Shown here one piece after another: positions 19,167-28,865 of a DNA stretch of 62,000 nucleotides. Every line of letters starts with the position of its first letter. The stretch's first letter is position 1. Under the pieces are notes generated by a model that ran no database searches, was not told the origin of the DNA, and worked only from the letters and a program-made list of their open reading frames with translations. The stretch is from Symbiodinium natans (taxonomy: Eukaryota > Sar > Dinophyceae > Suessiales > Symbiodiniaceae): positions 200,001-262,000 of the forward strand of contig CAJNDS010002225.1 in the NCBI GenBank assembly GCA_905221605.1, written 5' to 3'. Position numbers and translations under genes: made by a program.

Positions 19167-22100
19167 TCAGGCTTCATCTCTTTGGCGATCACGTCGCGGT
19201 CTCCACATCAGCGGCCTTCCATGCTTTCCCTTTCCTTTCACAGGATCACCCGCAGATGCATCACTTGCATCGTCACCCGTCTCAACGCCCATGTTTGCCC
19301 GGTTGGTTGATGTCGTCTCAGTGCCTCTGAATTCCGGGTTGAGCGCTTCGCTCATCGCTGACTCGTCTTCTGTTTCGGGACCAGTGACGTGGCCACCTCT
19401 TTGTGCCCGAGTTCTCTCTAGCAGAGAGCCCTTTCCTCTTCCTCTATCCACCATCTTCGTCCCTTCCGCAAACCTGGGTACAGTTGGCATCCATCCGTAT
19501 CTGCCTCCTCGATCATCGGCTCTATCCCTATCCCGCCCTTTTCCCCATCCGCGTGATGAGCTTCTCACCGAACTATCATCACTCATGGCGTACTTCGGCC
19601 ACCTGATGATATCCCTTCTCTCCCTATCCAGAGGTGATCGGGTCCTCGCTTTGGGCTCAGCACCATCGGCTCTCGCCCCACCTCTCTCTTTCAGTTGGAT
19701 TGGACTCGAACTTTCTGCCCTGGTCAGTGGCTCTTGTCTCTTCCCCGTCTCGTCCCTAAGCTCCACATCGACGGTTCTCGTACCTTTCGATTCTATCCTT
19801 CTTGGCCACCCCTTCTCGTTCAGCTCCACTAGGCTTACCCCGGCAATTGGATATGCCGTGCCCGCATTAGCCGCACGCGCCTCCGGCTGCGCCTCGTCAC
19901 GAGAATGTCCGGCTACTCCCATCGAAGCCCAGTTCATCATCATTCCTCCCATCGGTACTGAGCACCAGTATACCTCATTCACCGGCCCAGTCTCCGATCT
20001 CTCCCTTCGTAGCCCTAGGTTCCGAATAGCAGATCCAGCAGCATGGCTATATCCATGAAGCTTGTTCTTCTTCCCCTTAATCTCTCCCCATGTCGCGTTG
20101 AATGGTATCCCTTCGGTGTCAAACTTCATGTGCTTCGCCATGGGTTGAGTGGGATCTCGCTTTGTTTCTGCAACTATCCTCTCCATGATCTCCAGACAAC
20201 CATTTGCAGTCTGCACCATCATGTCCCTCGTGCTTTTCGCCCAAGCGTTGTTCCCCCATAACGGCGAGTTAAAACCTGCGGCCATAGCTATCAGCAGCTG
20301 ATAACTCATAAACTGTCCTCCTCTCCTCAGACACCCTGCATGCATGGAGAAGAACCTCTGCCTCGCTGTCACTACAGCGCGTGCCGCAACCGTCTCAAGG
20401 GCTTGCTGGAAATCTGACGCATCCACTATTCCCGAGTGATCTGTGCCACTCTGCTTGTACTCGAAGTTCAGAATCTTCCCGAACGATGTTGCCAGCTCTC
20501 TATCCAACATCATCGCATGAATCGCCGCCTCTTCCATAGCGAACCTGTATACCCCCGGTCGTGACGCTGCGATCTCGTACTCAGGCCACAATCCAGCCCT
20601 AAAACCTAAGTACCAGTCTTCTGCGGGGTTCAAGCTCGCCAGTATCCCTGCCACCACGTCCCGTTCTATCATGTCTATCCTTTCGGCCACCATTCTGAAC
20701 GGGATTTTAATCCCTGCGCGGTCGAGGGCTTCCTGTAGCTTGGTCTTCCACATCGTCTTTCTTCCCATAGTCGCGTTTCTATCCGTGATTTCCCACAAAT
20801 TCATCCCCATCAGGTAGTCCGGGTAGGATGGCATAGGCTTGCAACACATCGGGCAGATCACTATCCCTTTCGCCATTCTACAGTGGCATGCCAGGCAATG
20901 CACGCACTCCTCCGTCATTTCCGACATTATCCATCTCACTCTATCCCGGTATTCATCTGTCCCCAATGTCTTTGATAGTCTATCCCTGTTCACTTGTGAG
21001 TCTCCTCTTTCATCGGCTAACATGTCCAGCTCGCAATCACGCATGTACAGAGCCGTGTATGTGTCCTCGAACCAAACTGCTTTCCAACATGCCATTGGTA
21101 CGGGCCCGAGGAGCATGAAGCGCCCACTTCTTGTTACCACCACGTCGCCTCCGATTAGTGTGAACATCCTCATGTCTATCGCTATTCCGATTCTCCTACC
21201 TCGCACAGCCGCCAATCTAAGCGAGTCGTATAGCCATTCTGGCATCCCTCCTTGTGGAAATTCTAGCCCATGTATGCTGCTCACGTCCGATGGCTCAACA
21301 GAGTACTTCGTCCAGTGTGCCTTGAGCGTCATCTGCGACCCTCGCAAAGGATTCCTCATGTCGTCCCGATGCCATCCTTCCACTATCACTCCGCTATGCC
21401 CTGCCTCTGGCCAAACTATCCCGTCCTTCGCGTATTCTTGCCACTGCGCGTCACCCACCACCATGTATCCGGTGCATGGAAGATCAGCCGGGTGCAGCCT
21501 GAACCACAGAGATTCCCGCTCTTCTTTCTGTCCCTCCACTCTGTCTCCAGCCCAACTCTTCAGCATCGCCACGTTCCTCGGCATCCTCATTCCACTCGTG
21601 GGTCTCACTGCCAATGGGATGCCCACCTTCAGCTCCTTGGTCTTCGGACATCTATACATTTTGCTGGTGATTTCTATCCCGTAAAACTGTGACAAGTAAG
21701 CGATTCTGTACTCGTCGCCTCTCCTGAGCCTATACAAAGATCTCTCGTCGACTTCTTTTCTGATCCTAGACCAGGCTATCCCTCCTCCGTGGTGTTGTTC
21801 CGCCCACAGCGCATACTCTATCCCGTTTCCTCTATCGATCGCTGATCCATCTAGCATCGCCTCCTGCGTGCTTCTTCTCATATTCCTCCTGTCGCCCCTT
21901 TGTACTGGGTACGCATCTCCTCCCCACGCTGCCAATTCCGCCACTATTCTTGCCATCTCAATGTACACATTCGCAGGGTACGGCTTTTCTATCTCGGTCA
22001 CTTCTCCTTTGATTCCTAGCTCATTCAGCGTGGCACCTGTCCATGTCGTTACCGAGTCATTAGATACTCCCGTCGCCGTAACTAGCTCCTCTGGCTTTCC

Positions 22101-25100
22101 CTTTTCTATCCCCATTACCATCCTCGTCTCATCTGCGAGCTGCGAGACTATCCTCTCAAGTACCATCTTGTACTTCTCTAGATTCTCCACCCTTGTTGTC
22201 TGCTCCACTATCGGCAATAGCACCACCTCCTCGTCACTATTCCTCATCATCTCGTTTCCGTCTGCATCGCGATTGCCCGTAGGAATCAACGTCAGCTCCC
22301 ACCTTCCATGAGCCGGATCCCCCTTCACGGTGTTAGACGTCTGCAACATGACCTTCTTGTTGATTTCCCCCATTACTGCCGCATTCCTTCGTTGTATCTC
22401 TCGGAAACTCCTACTCATTCGGCTCATTCCGGGTTTGTCCTCGATGTCCCTCTTGTCTGCTTTGGCTCTCCTTATCAGGTCCTCTTGGAATCTCCACTCT
22501 GCCTCCTCGTCACCCTTGATCTTCTCGACTTGTTCTCGTTTGATTCCGGCCGAGTCCATAATTCCTTTTAAACTCTTCGACGCTGCCATTCCGTATCCCC
22601 GCTCCTCCGTACTGCTGGTGTCACGGCCCACCTCAAAGTTTTCTTTCACCTTGTATATTCGGGCGCCCTTAACCGGGTTGTCAAGCTCCACCATGGCCGC
22701 ACGGCCTCCCAACGAATACTGCTCTATCGGACCTCCAAAATTCCTCGCGCTCTCGGGAACCGCACTCTCATAGTTCGTCGTTCCGGCACTAGTCTTCGGG
22801 TCGACGGTGTTCATACTATCATCAGCTGCAGCATGCTCGTCATCCATCTTGTCGGGCTCCTGACTATCCTTGGTCGGATCCGGATCTGTCTTCACGTCCG
22901 GCGTTGTCGCTCCTTTCTGGCTATCCTTCTCCGCTCCCTTGTCTTCGGTGTCCTTCTCCTTCTCGGTTTTCGGGAGCTGATCCTCAAGCTGCCTAATTCT
23001 ATCCATCGCTTTCTTCATAGCCGCTTCGCTTTCCTGCGCACGACGTCGGCTCTCCTTAAGCTCGTCTTCCATGGTTTGGTAACCTTTGAGGCGCTCTTCG
23101 GCCTGTTCCAACTTGTCCCTCGCATCCTTCAGCGCGGCCTCTCTCTCCTCTATCTTTTGCAGGCTATCCCTAAGCTCACTCTCCTTGTCCTGGTACTTCT
23201 TGAGGTTCTCCTCGGCCTGCTTCCGCATTGTTTCTCTCTCTTTCTCTTCGTTATCCCTGAGTTTGGCAGTTTCCTGGAGCGTCTTCTTTAACTCCGAGAA
23301 CTCTTGTCCCTGCTCTTGCCCAGCCTGCTTTGTGGCCTTGTATTCCTTCTTTAGCTCCTCCAGCTCGGACTCCAACTCTTTCACTCTTCTATCACCGGCA
23401 ATCTTGCCCTCTTCGCTCGTGCCTTCACTACTGGTGGCTCCACTTCCGCTCGGCGCTGTCTTCTCCATTCTATCCCGGAGCGCCCTGAATTCGTCTCTCA
23501 TCTCGTTGATGGCTCCGATTCTCATCAGCTCCTCTCTCCTTTCCCTCAAAAGTACCTCGACTTCTGCGACTAGCTTCGCGTTGTTCTCCGCCGCCCTCTC
23601 GAGCTCTCCGACCCTTCGTGCTAGTCGATCACGTTCATGAACGGCTACAGCGAGCTCCTCCTTCAGCTTGTGGTTTTCATTCTCAGCGTGCATACTTTCT
23701 ATTCCCTTGTATCCAACATTGGTCCGTCCACCCCCTCGGGGCTCAACCTTCATATCTTCGAGCTGCCTGCTGAGGTCCTCTATCTTTGTTTTGTCTTCTA
23801 TCGCCCGCGCCCGCACCTCTGCCGCTATCCCTGCTTTGTCCATTCTCTCCTCTGCCATTCGGCCTATCACCCATTTGCACTTCTCAACCTCAGACACCTT
23901 GTCGGCCAGTTTTGCTATCATCCTGGCGACCACCTCCTCCCTCGGCATACCTCGCAGATCTCCCCTCCTCATTACTAGGATATCCCTTTCGCCCAGCTGT
24001 ACTTCTGCCTCCTTGATATTCTTCCACTCTTCATCTGAGTAGTATTTCCTCCGCTCGTAGTCTTCGTCAAACTCCTCGCACAGCGGGTCATCCTCGTCCT
24101 CGTCTATCAATCCCACCATGACCAGTCTTACCGCAACGTTCGTCAGTCTAAACTTCAGTTGTTTGATCCTGTCCTCCGCTTCCTGGAGCCTCTCTCTGTC
24201 GGTCATGTTCTCCTTTCCCTTTTGTGTGCTGATCAGCGTTCCGTCTATGATTTTCGTCACCACACTCTCCATCGATGCTCTCATTCTATCGGCCTGTATC
24301 ATGAAAGGCCTGTGGGTGGGCTCCGCCTCAATGTCGCCGGTCAGAAACCTATCGGCCCTCAACTCGCCTGGCACGTCTCTGCCATGTTCCACTCTATCGG
24401 ATCTGATGTTTGCGGTCGGAGCACGATGAGCAGTTATCGGGTTCGCCGCCACCAATGACATGTTCAGCATCACGGCCTTGGAGTCGTCTGGATCCTGTCG
24501 TATGACGGCGGTGTTGTACTTCCTCTCATGCCCCGTCATCGCTCTTTCTCGCATTCTATCCCATCCCATTCGTCTATCCTGTTCATCCATCTCCACAGCC
24601 GCCCTCTCTTGTCTATCTCTATATTCCGCCAGTGTCAGTCCCTCCCACGTTTCGGGCATCTCTGTGAGGATCAGAGCAGACGCCATCGACCTCATTACAT
24701 CCCTGACATTCGTCGCCATCATTTCTGGCCTTTCCAGAGGGTGCATCGGCTCCTTCATTGATGCATCAGCAACTATCGTCCCCAGAGGTCGCGAGCCAAG
24801 TCCGTAGAATTCCGCCGCCTCTCTCATGGCCGCATAGAAATCCCTCAACTTCGTTAGCGTTGCTAATCCGTACATCATATGTGGGTGGACCATGGGCATC
24901 TGGTTGGCACTACGCACAACTCCGTCCAACAGTACCTGCACTGCGTGCAGCTCAGCCATCAACCTATCCCTCCGTTCGAACTGTGGCACCCAGTTCTTGA
25001 ATATCGCCGACGCACACAACTTCGACGCTCTATCCGTAAGTGTCACTCTCAGCGAATCCACCATTAGTGCGTTCACGAGCTCGTGGGCTGGAAAGTACTG

Positions 25101-28100
25101 CGTTCTCCCTCGTGCCGCCTCCTCAGTATACAGGTTCGGATGGTAATCTCCCTCAGCCATGTCCCTTTCTACCATAGCCCTGATGGCCGCCTTCTTGGTC
25201 TGTGTGAGATAATCAATGGGGTTAAACACGGTCGCGCCTATTCCTTCACCTTCGTCCCGCGTCCACGTCACCCATGATGTGTTTCTAATCACAGCTCCAT
25301 CCGCCGAGTGTATCATCCAACTCTGTCCCGCCTCGGCCGCCTCGACTACAGCCTCCCATGTTGATCTACGCCTGGCTATCCGATAGTTCATCTTGTAATG
25401 AGGAATCATGATTTTCTCCTTCATCTCCTCCGGCTTGATCACCTCCTGCCAGTTTCTGCCCCTCTTCTTTACACCCCCTGCCTCTTCGTCCTCCGGCTCG
25501 TTACATTCTTCGGCAAGGGTGAAATCTATCAGCTGTAGATATGCGTACAGTCGCCGTTCTATCCTTGACGGGTTCGCGCCCTTGTCCCTGATCCCTCCTA
25601 GGAGGATCCTTTGCATGGTACATCGTGCCCAAAGCGGAAGCTTCTTGATTTCTTCTCTCCTCCTATCCGGTTTCCACCTCTGGATGTCCTCCGGCCGGTA
25701 TTTCAACTCAAGCTGTTCTTGATACTGTTTCCGGACCTCCTCCCCCAGCTTCATATTCATGATGTTCGCGAATTCCGGCCGCCTTCCTTGGTGCTGTTCT
25801 ATCCTTTTCTTGATCTCTGCCGCTACCGTCCCAGCTCCGGCGCTGTTCAAACCTGCCATCAGGTCTTCTATCGTAACATCCTTCAGCACCTTGTACATCA
25901 AGTCCTCCAAGTTGAAAATGGAGAAATTCACTCCCCTTATCAACAGCCGGTCGCTCACCTCAGGGCCCAGGCGCTGCGTAACCTCCCTTACCCTTTGTGC
26001 TCGAAGTTCTCTATCCAGTTCCATCGGCCCCAGATTGCTCGCTCTGCGTTCTATCGCTATTTCCGTAGCCCTCCTCCACTGTTCCCTCCTCACGTCAGGG
26101 TTCGCTCTCCAGAAACCCATTCCCTCAACCCTGTAATCTCTGGCAATCGCTTGAATCTCCTCACGCCAATTTGGTGACTCCCTCAAACTCGCGGCTGCCA
26201 TTCTCAATCTTCTCCTAGCATCGGGTTCCACGCTATCCTCCATCAGCTCAGGTGCCTGTGGTCTTTCTAGACATCTATCCAGATTCCATTCCGGAAGAAC
26301 TCCGCTTTCGTCAGTGGCGATCTTTCCCAACGTCATAATAACATCCATGAAGTCCAGTTTCGCCTCCGGTTTGTCCACGACCACTATTCCTGCGGCGACC
26401 ATGAGCTCGTGTGGCTCGAAAAGGTCTATCTCTTCCCATGGCATCCCCTCCGCTGCTAGTCTCTCGGTCAGCCGTGCAACTATCCTCCTTGGATCGTATT
26501 CAGGTAGAGATGAATTCTGCACGATCGCCGCCAACACCACCGATGGTGGCCTGCCCTTTACCAAGGTACTATACTTTCCCACTTGTCCCAGCTCCTTCTC
26601 GCCGACCGGGCACACAGCACCTTCACACGGAAATGCTTCGCCATTGCTATCTACCCCCGTATATCCCAACCACCAAGCAAAGCACGCATGACAATGGTAT
26701 CCCCAGCATATCCTTCTAAGCCACTCGACCGGCTCGCTGAAGCTATGTATTCCCGACCCTCTCGTGTTGCTCTCCTCTACCGGGTTCTCCCGGGTGACCC
26801 GCTCATGCACCGCGTCCGTCATCTTCTTCACGAGCTCGTCCCTCTCCGCCCTCGCTTCGTCCAACCACGGGAATGGGAAGTTGTGCTTCTGGTTCCATAC
26901 ATCCTCCACGACTCGCCTATAAATCTCCGGGTTCTGTCGTGCTACATGACTATCCTCTTCCCTGTCAGCTATCGTATCAACTCCGTGTCCAAACAACTCC
27001 GAGAACCCTTGACCTCTCTCGTTCTCACTATCGGGCTCCATCGCCTCATGAGCTTCCACGCCCTCCATCTTGCTATCCATCTCCGGACTCTCGGGCTTGT
27101 TCATCTCTCCTCCCGCATCTATCTGCATTGTGGCGTCCTTTGCTTCCCTCGCGTTCACCCCGTGCTCTTCAGCCTCGGCCACCGAGTCGAGCGGTTCAGG
27201 TCTTATCCCTGTTGCGCTCCTCCTGCCCTTGAGTGCCTCCTTGAGCGCATCCTCCTTGATTTCTTCTATCCACCGATAATAGTCTGCCGGATAGCCTTGG
27301 CCCATGCTCTCTATCCTTCTCATCGAACTGATGATCTCCTCGAACAGCGTGCTGTCGTTCCCTATCATCTCCACAATATCAGTCTCAGGCTTAACCAGCA
27401 TCATGTTCTGCGCTATCCACCATGCCATGGTGTTGGCCCATTCCCTCGGGAACTTCATGTCTTCAAGAATCATCGTCCTGACGAATTTGGCCAGCCATAT
27501 TCTCACCACATAATTCGAAAACTCGATTTTATTCAGGGGAGTAGTGCCCCCCGTCTCGGATCCAAATCCTTGCTTTGTCACCTCCTCCACCATGTCCGCA
27601 ACGTCCATGCTGTCCGGGTACCCCCCGGTACCGGCTTCTATCCTCGTCATCACGCGATCTATCAAATGCTCCCCGGCCCTCTGGACTACCTCGAACAACT
27701 TCGTCTCCCATAGCATCTCGAGCTCTTCATAACCTAGGGAAAGCGTCTCTGGTTCTATCATTACGTTGTATATAATCCACCGCATCTCCACCTCTATCTC
27801 ATCCGCGTCGTTGGATGTAGGCTTCACTCTAGGCTCACTCGGCGGCGGTGAAATCGATGTAGGCTTGTGTCCAGGCCGGCCTAGTCTGCCTCCGTCAGCT
27901 CTCAACTCTGGCACGGTCCCCAATATTCCATTCATGCCCATCCACACACGATAGAATTGCTCTACCCACTTCCTCATGCCTCCGACGTTGCTCTCAACGT
28001 TCAATATCCTGCTTCTCATCAAAGTTCCCAAAGCTATCCCGGTGTATGACGGTTCGGCGCCAGGCCTCGTCCCCGACAGCACCTGTGAGTCATATATTCC

Positions 28101-28865
28101 CGCCTTCACAATGTCGTACACTTCTTTGGGTGTGATCTCATCGGTAACCTCCCTCGGGCACGTCGCTCTAATCATCCTGCGTATCACCTGTACCACTATC
28201 GTTGTCCATGCCATCGGTGGGGCTCCATAACAGCGAATCCAGTGCTGCATTTCTATCAAATGCCCCTCCCCCAGCACCTGTCCTGCCCTCGTATTCCTCG
28301 ACCATGGGGCCTCTATCACAGGCGATCCCTCTTCTTCCATCCTCAATCTCAATATCCCCCCGCTCTCTCCAGTACCCACGCATTCCACTCGATCCAGTTC
28401 TGTCCCGTCGGCAACTACTCCCACCGTGCCTCCAGATCCTATCACCATCGGTCCTTCGCCACTGTCTCCGCTTCTCGTTTCCTGCTGCGTCTCTCTATCC
28501 GAATATTCCTGCTCGGACTTGAGGTCGCTCAGGGTCTTGATGTTGCTACCCGTCCCAGCACCACCCTTCCATCTGGGAGCCTGCATAACCGCCCCCTTGG
28601 TATCGCCTCGTGTTGGCACCGGTGGAGCCGGCGGTCTATCCCCTTGATCACCTATCCCAGCGGTTCCCCTAAGTGCTCCGCCATCTCTGCCATCTCCCGC
28701 CTTTTCCCCGGCACTTTTTCTCTTCTCGTCTCTTGCTTGCTTCTCTTGTCGTTGGTTCGCGAGCTCCTGAGCACTCTCGAGCAGCTCCTTCCTCTTCTTC
28801 GCCTCCCGGTTTTCTTTCTTCGCCTTCTTTCGTTCTGACCGACACGCTGGCGAAACCCTCGTCAC
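19167..28865 (-). CDS. Giant element ORF6: 3,232-aa uncharacterised protein
   Basis: This is the last and largest ORF. It overlaps ORF5 by about 200 bp in the +1 frame and opens with GTG rather than ATG, so it may be expressed by frameshifting or reinitiation. The N-terminus is Lys/Arg/Glu-rich. A Cys/His-rich patch lies near residues 715-745 (CWGYHCHACFAWW). A long charged heptad-like coiled coil spans about 1720-1980, and a C-x2-C...C-x2-C zinc-ribbon-like patch (CVHCLACHCRM...ICPMCC) lies near 2650-2680. The C-terminal 250 residues are rich in Arg, Gly and Ser. I recognise no enzyme and see no signal peptide or transmembrane segments, so it does not look like an envelope protein. The uninterrupted length implies selection or recent origin. 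A structural or particle-associated role is only a guess from the coiled coil. Confidence 0.8.
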   Translation of the reverse strand: MTRVSPACRSERKKAKKENREAKKRKELLESAQELANQRQEKQARDEKRKSAGEKAGDGRDGGALRGTAGIGDQGDRPPAPPVPTRGDTKGAVMQAPRWKGGAGTGSNIKTLSDLKSEQEYSDRETQQETRSGDSGEGPMVIGSGGTVGVVADGTELDRVECVGTGESGGILRLRMEEEGSPVIEAPWSRNTRAGQVLGEGHLIEMQHWIRCYGAPPMAWTTIVVQVIRRMIRATCPREVTDEITPKEVYDIVKAGIYDSQVLSGTRPGAEPSYTGIALGTLMRSRILNVESNVGGMRKWVEQFYRVWMGMNGILGTVPELRADGGRLGRPGHKPTSISPPPSEPRVKPTSNDADEIEVEMRWIIYNVMIEPETLSLGYEELEMLWETKLFEVVQRAGEHLIDRVMTRIEAGTGGYPDSMDVADMVEEVTKQGFGSETGGTTPLNKIEFSNYVVRIWLAKFVRTMILEDMKFPREWANTMAWWIAQNMMLVKPETDIVEMIGNDSTLFEEIISSMRRIESMGQGYPADYYRWIEEIKEDALKEALKGRRSATGIRPEPLDSVAEAEEHGVNAREAKDATMQIDAGGEMNKPESPEMDSKMEGVEAHEAMEPDSENERGQGFSELFGHGVDTIADREEDSHVARQNPEIYRRVVEDVWNQKHNFPFPWLDEARAERDELVKKMTDAVHERVTRENPVEESNTRGSGIHSFSEPVEWLRRICWGYHCHACFAWWLGYTGVDSNGEAFPCEGAVCPVGEKELGQVGKYSTLVKGRPPSVVLAAIVQNSSLPEYDPRRIVARLTERLAAEGMPWEEIDLFEPHELMVAAGIVVVDKPEAKLDFMDVIMTLGKIATDESGVLPEWNLDRCLERPQAPELMEDSVEPDARRRLRMAAASLRESPNWREEIQAIARDYRVEGMGFWRANPDVRREQWRRATEIAIERRASNLGPMELDRELRAQRVREVTQRLGPEVSDRLLIRGVNFSIFNLEDLMYKVLKDVTIEDLMAGLNSAGAGTVAAEIKKRIEQHQGRRPEFANIMNMKLGEEVRKQYQEQLELKYRPEDIQRWKPDRRREEIKKLPLWARCTMQRILLGGIRDKGANPSRIERRLYAYLQLIDFTLAEECNEPEDEEAGGVKKRGRNWQEVIKPEEMKEKIMIPHYKMNYRIARRRSTWEAVVEAAEAGQSWMIHSADGAVIRNTSWVTWTRDEGEGIGATVFNPIDYLTQTKKAAIRAMVERDMAEGDYHPNLYTEEAARGRTQYFPAHELVNALMVDSLRVTLTDRASKLCASAIFKNWVPQFERRDRLMAELHAVQVLLDGVVRSANQMPMVHPHMMYGLATLTKLRDFYAAMREAAEFYGLGSRPLGTIVADASMKEPMHPLERPEMMATNVRDVMRSMASALILTEMPETWEGLTLAEYRDRQERAAVEMDEQDRRMGWDRMRERAMTGHERKYNTAVIRQDPDDSKAVMLNMSLVAANPITAHRAPTANIRSDRVEHGRDVPGELRADRFLTGDIEAEPTHRPFMIQADRMRASMESVVTKIIDGTLISTQKGKENMTDRERLQEAEDRIKQLKFRLTNVAVRLVMVGLIDEDEDDPLCEEFDEDYERRKYYSDEEWKNIKEAEVQLGERDILVMRRGDLRGMPREEVVARMIAKLADKVSEVEKCKWVIGRMAEERMDKAGIAAEVRARAIEDKTKIEDLSRQLEDMKVEPRGGGRTNVGYKGIESMHAENENHKLKEELAVAVHERDRLARRVGELERAAENNAKLVAEVEVLLRERREELMRIGAINEMRDEFRALRDRMEKTAPSGSGATSSEGTSEEGKIAGDRRVKELESELEELKKEYKATKQAGQEQGQEFSELKKTLQETAKLRDNEEKERETMRKQAEENLKKYQDKESELRDSLQKIEEREAALKDARDKLEQAEERLKGYQTMEDELKESRRRAQESEAAMKKAMDRIRQLEDQLPKTEKEKDTEDKGAEKDSQKGATTPDVKTDPDPTKDSQEPDKMDDEHAAADDSMNTVDPKTSAGTTNYESAVPESARNFGGPIEQYSLGGRAAMVELDNPVKGARIYKVKENFEVGRDTSSTEERGYGMAASKSLKGIMDSAGIKREQVEKIKGDEEAEWRFQEDLIRRAKADKRDIEDKPGMSRMSRSFREIQRRNAAVMGEINKKVMLQTSNTVKGDPAHGRWELTLIPTGNRDADGNEMMRNSDEEVVLLPIVEQTTRVENLEKYKMVLERIVSQLADETRMVMGIEKGKPEELVTATGVSNDSVTTWTGATLNELGIKGEVTEIEKPYPANVYIEMARIVAELAAWGGDAYPVQRGDRRNMRRSTQEAMLDGSAIDRGNGIEYALWAEQHHGGGIAWSRIRKEVDERSLYRLRRGDEYRIAYLSQFYGIEITSKMYRCPKTKELKVGIPLAVRPTSGMRMPRNVAMLKSWAGDRVEGQKEERESLWFRLHPADLPCTGYMVVGDAQWQEYAKDGIVWPEAGHSGVIVEGWHRDDMRNPLRGSQMTLKAHWTKYSVEPSDVSSIHGLEFPQGGMPEWLYDSLRLAAVRGRRIGIAIDMRMFTLIGGDVVVTRSGRFMLLGPVPMACWKAVWFEDTYTALYMRDCELDMLADERGDSQVNRDRLSKTLGTDEYRDRVRWIMSEMTEECVHCLACHCRMAKGIVICPMCCKPMPSYPDYLMGMNLWEITDRNATMGRKTMWKTKLQEALDRAGIKIPFRMVAERIDMIERDVVAGILASLNPAEDWYLGFRAGLWPEYEIAASRPGVYRFAMEEAAIHAMMLDRELATSFGKILNFEYKQSGTDHSGIVDASDFQQALETVAARAVVTARQRFFSMHAGCLRRGGQFMSYQLLIAMAAGFNSPLWGNNAWAKSTRDMMVQTANGCLEIMERIVAETKRDPTQPMAKHMKFDTEGIPFNATWGEIKGKKNKLHGYSHAAGSAIRNLGLRRERSETGPVNEVYWCSVPMGGMMMNWASMGVAGHSRDEAQPEARAANAGTAYPIAGVSLVELNEKGWPRRIESKGTRTVDVELRDETGKRQEPLTRAESSSPIQLKERGGARADGAEPKARTRSPLDRERRDIIRWPKYAMSDDSSVRSSSRGWGKGRDRDRADDRGGRYGWMPTVPRFAEGTKMVDRGRGKGSLLERTRAQRGGHVTGPETEDESAMSEALNPEFRGTETTSTNRANMGVETGDDASDASAGDPVKGKGKHGRPLMWRPRRDRQRDEA

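Noticed and set aside
19132-20058. Plus-strand frame of 308 codons, and many similar plus-strand frames across 18,400-46,000
   Set aside because: They lie opposite the giant element's ORFs, are Ser/Pro/Leu-rich and show no domains; they are antisense shadows of real minus-strand genes.
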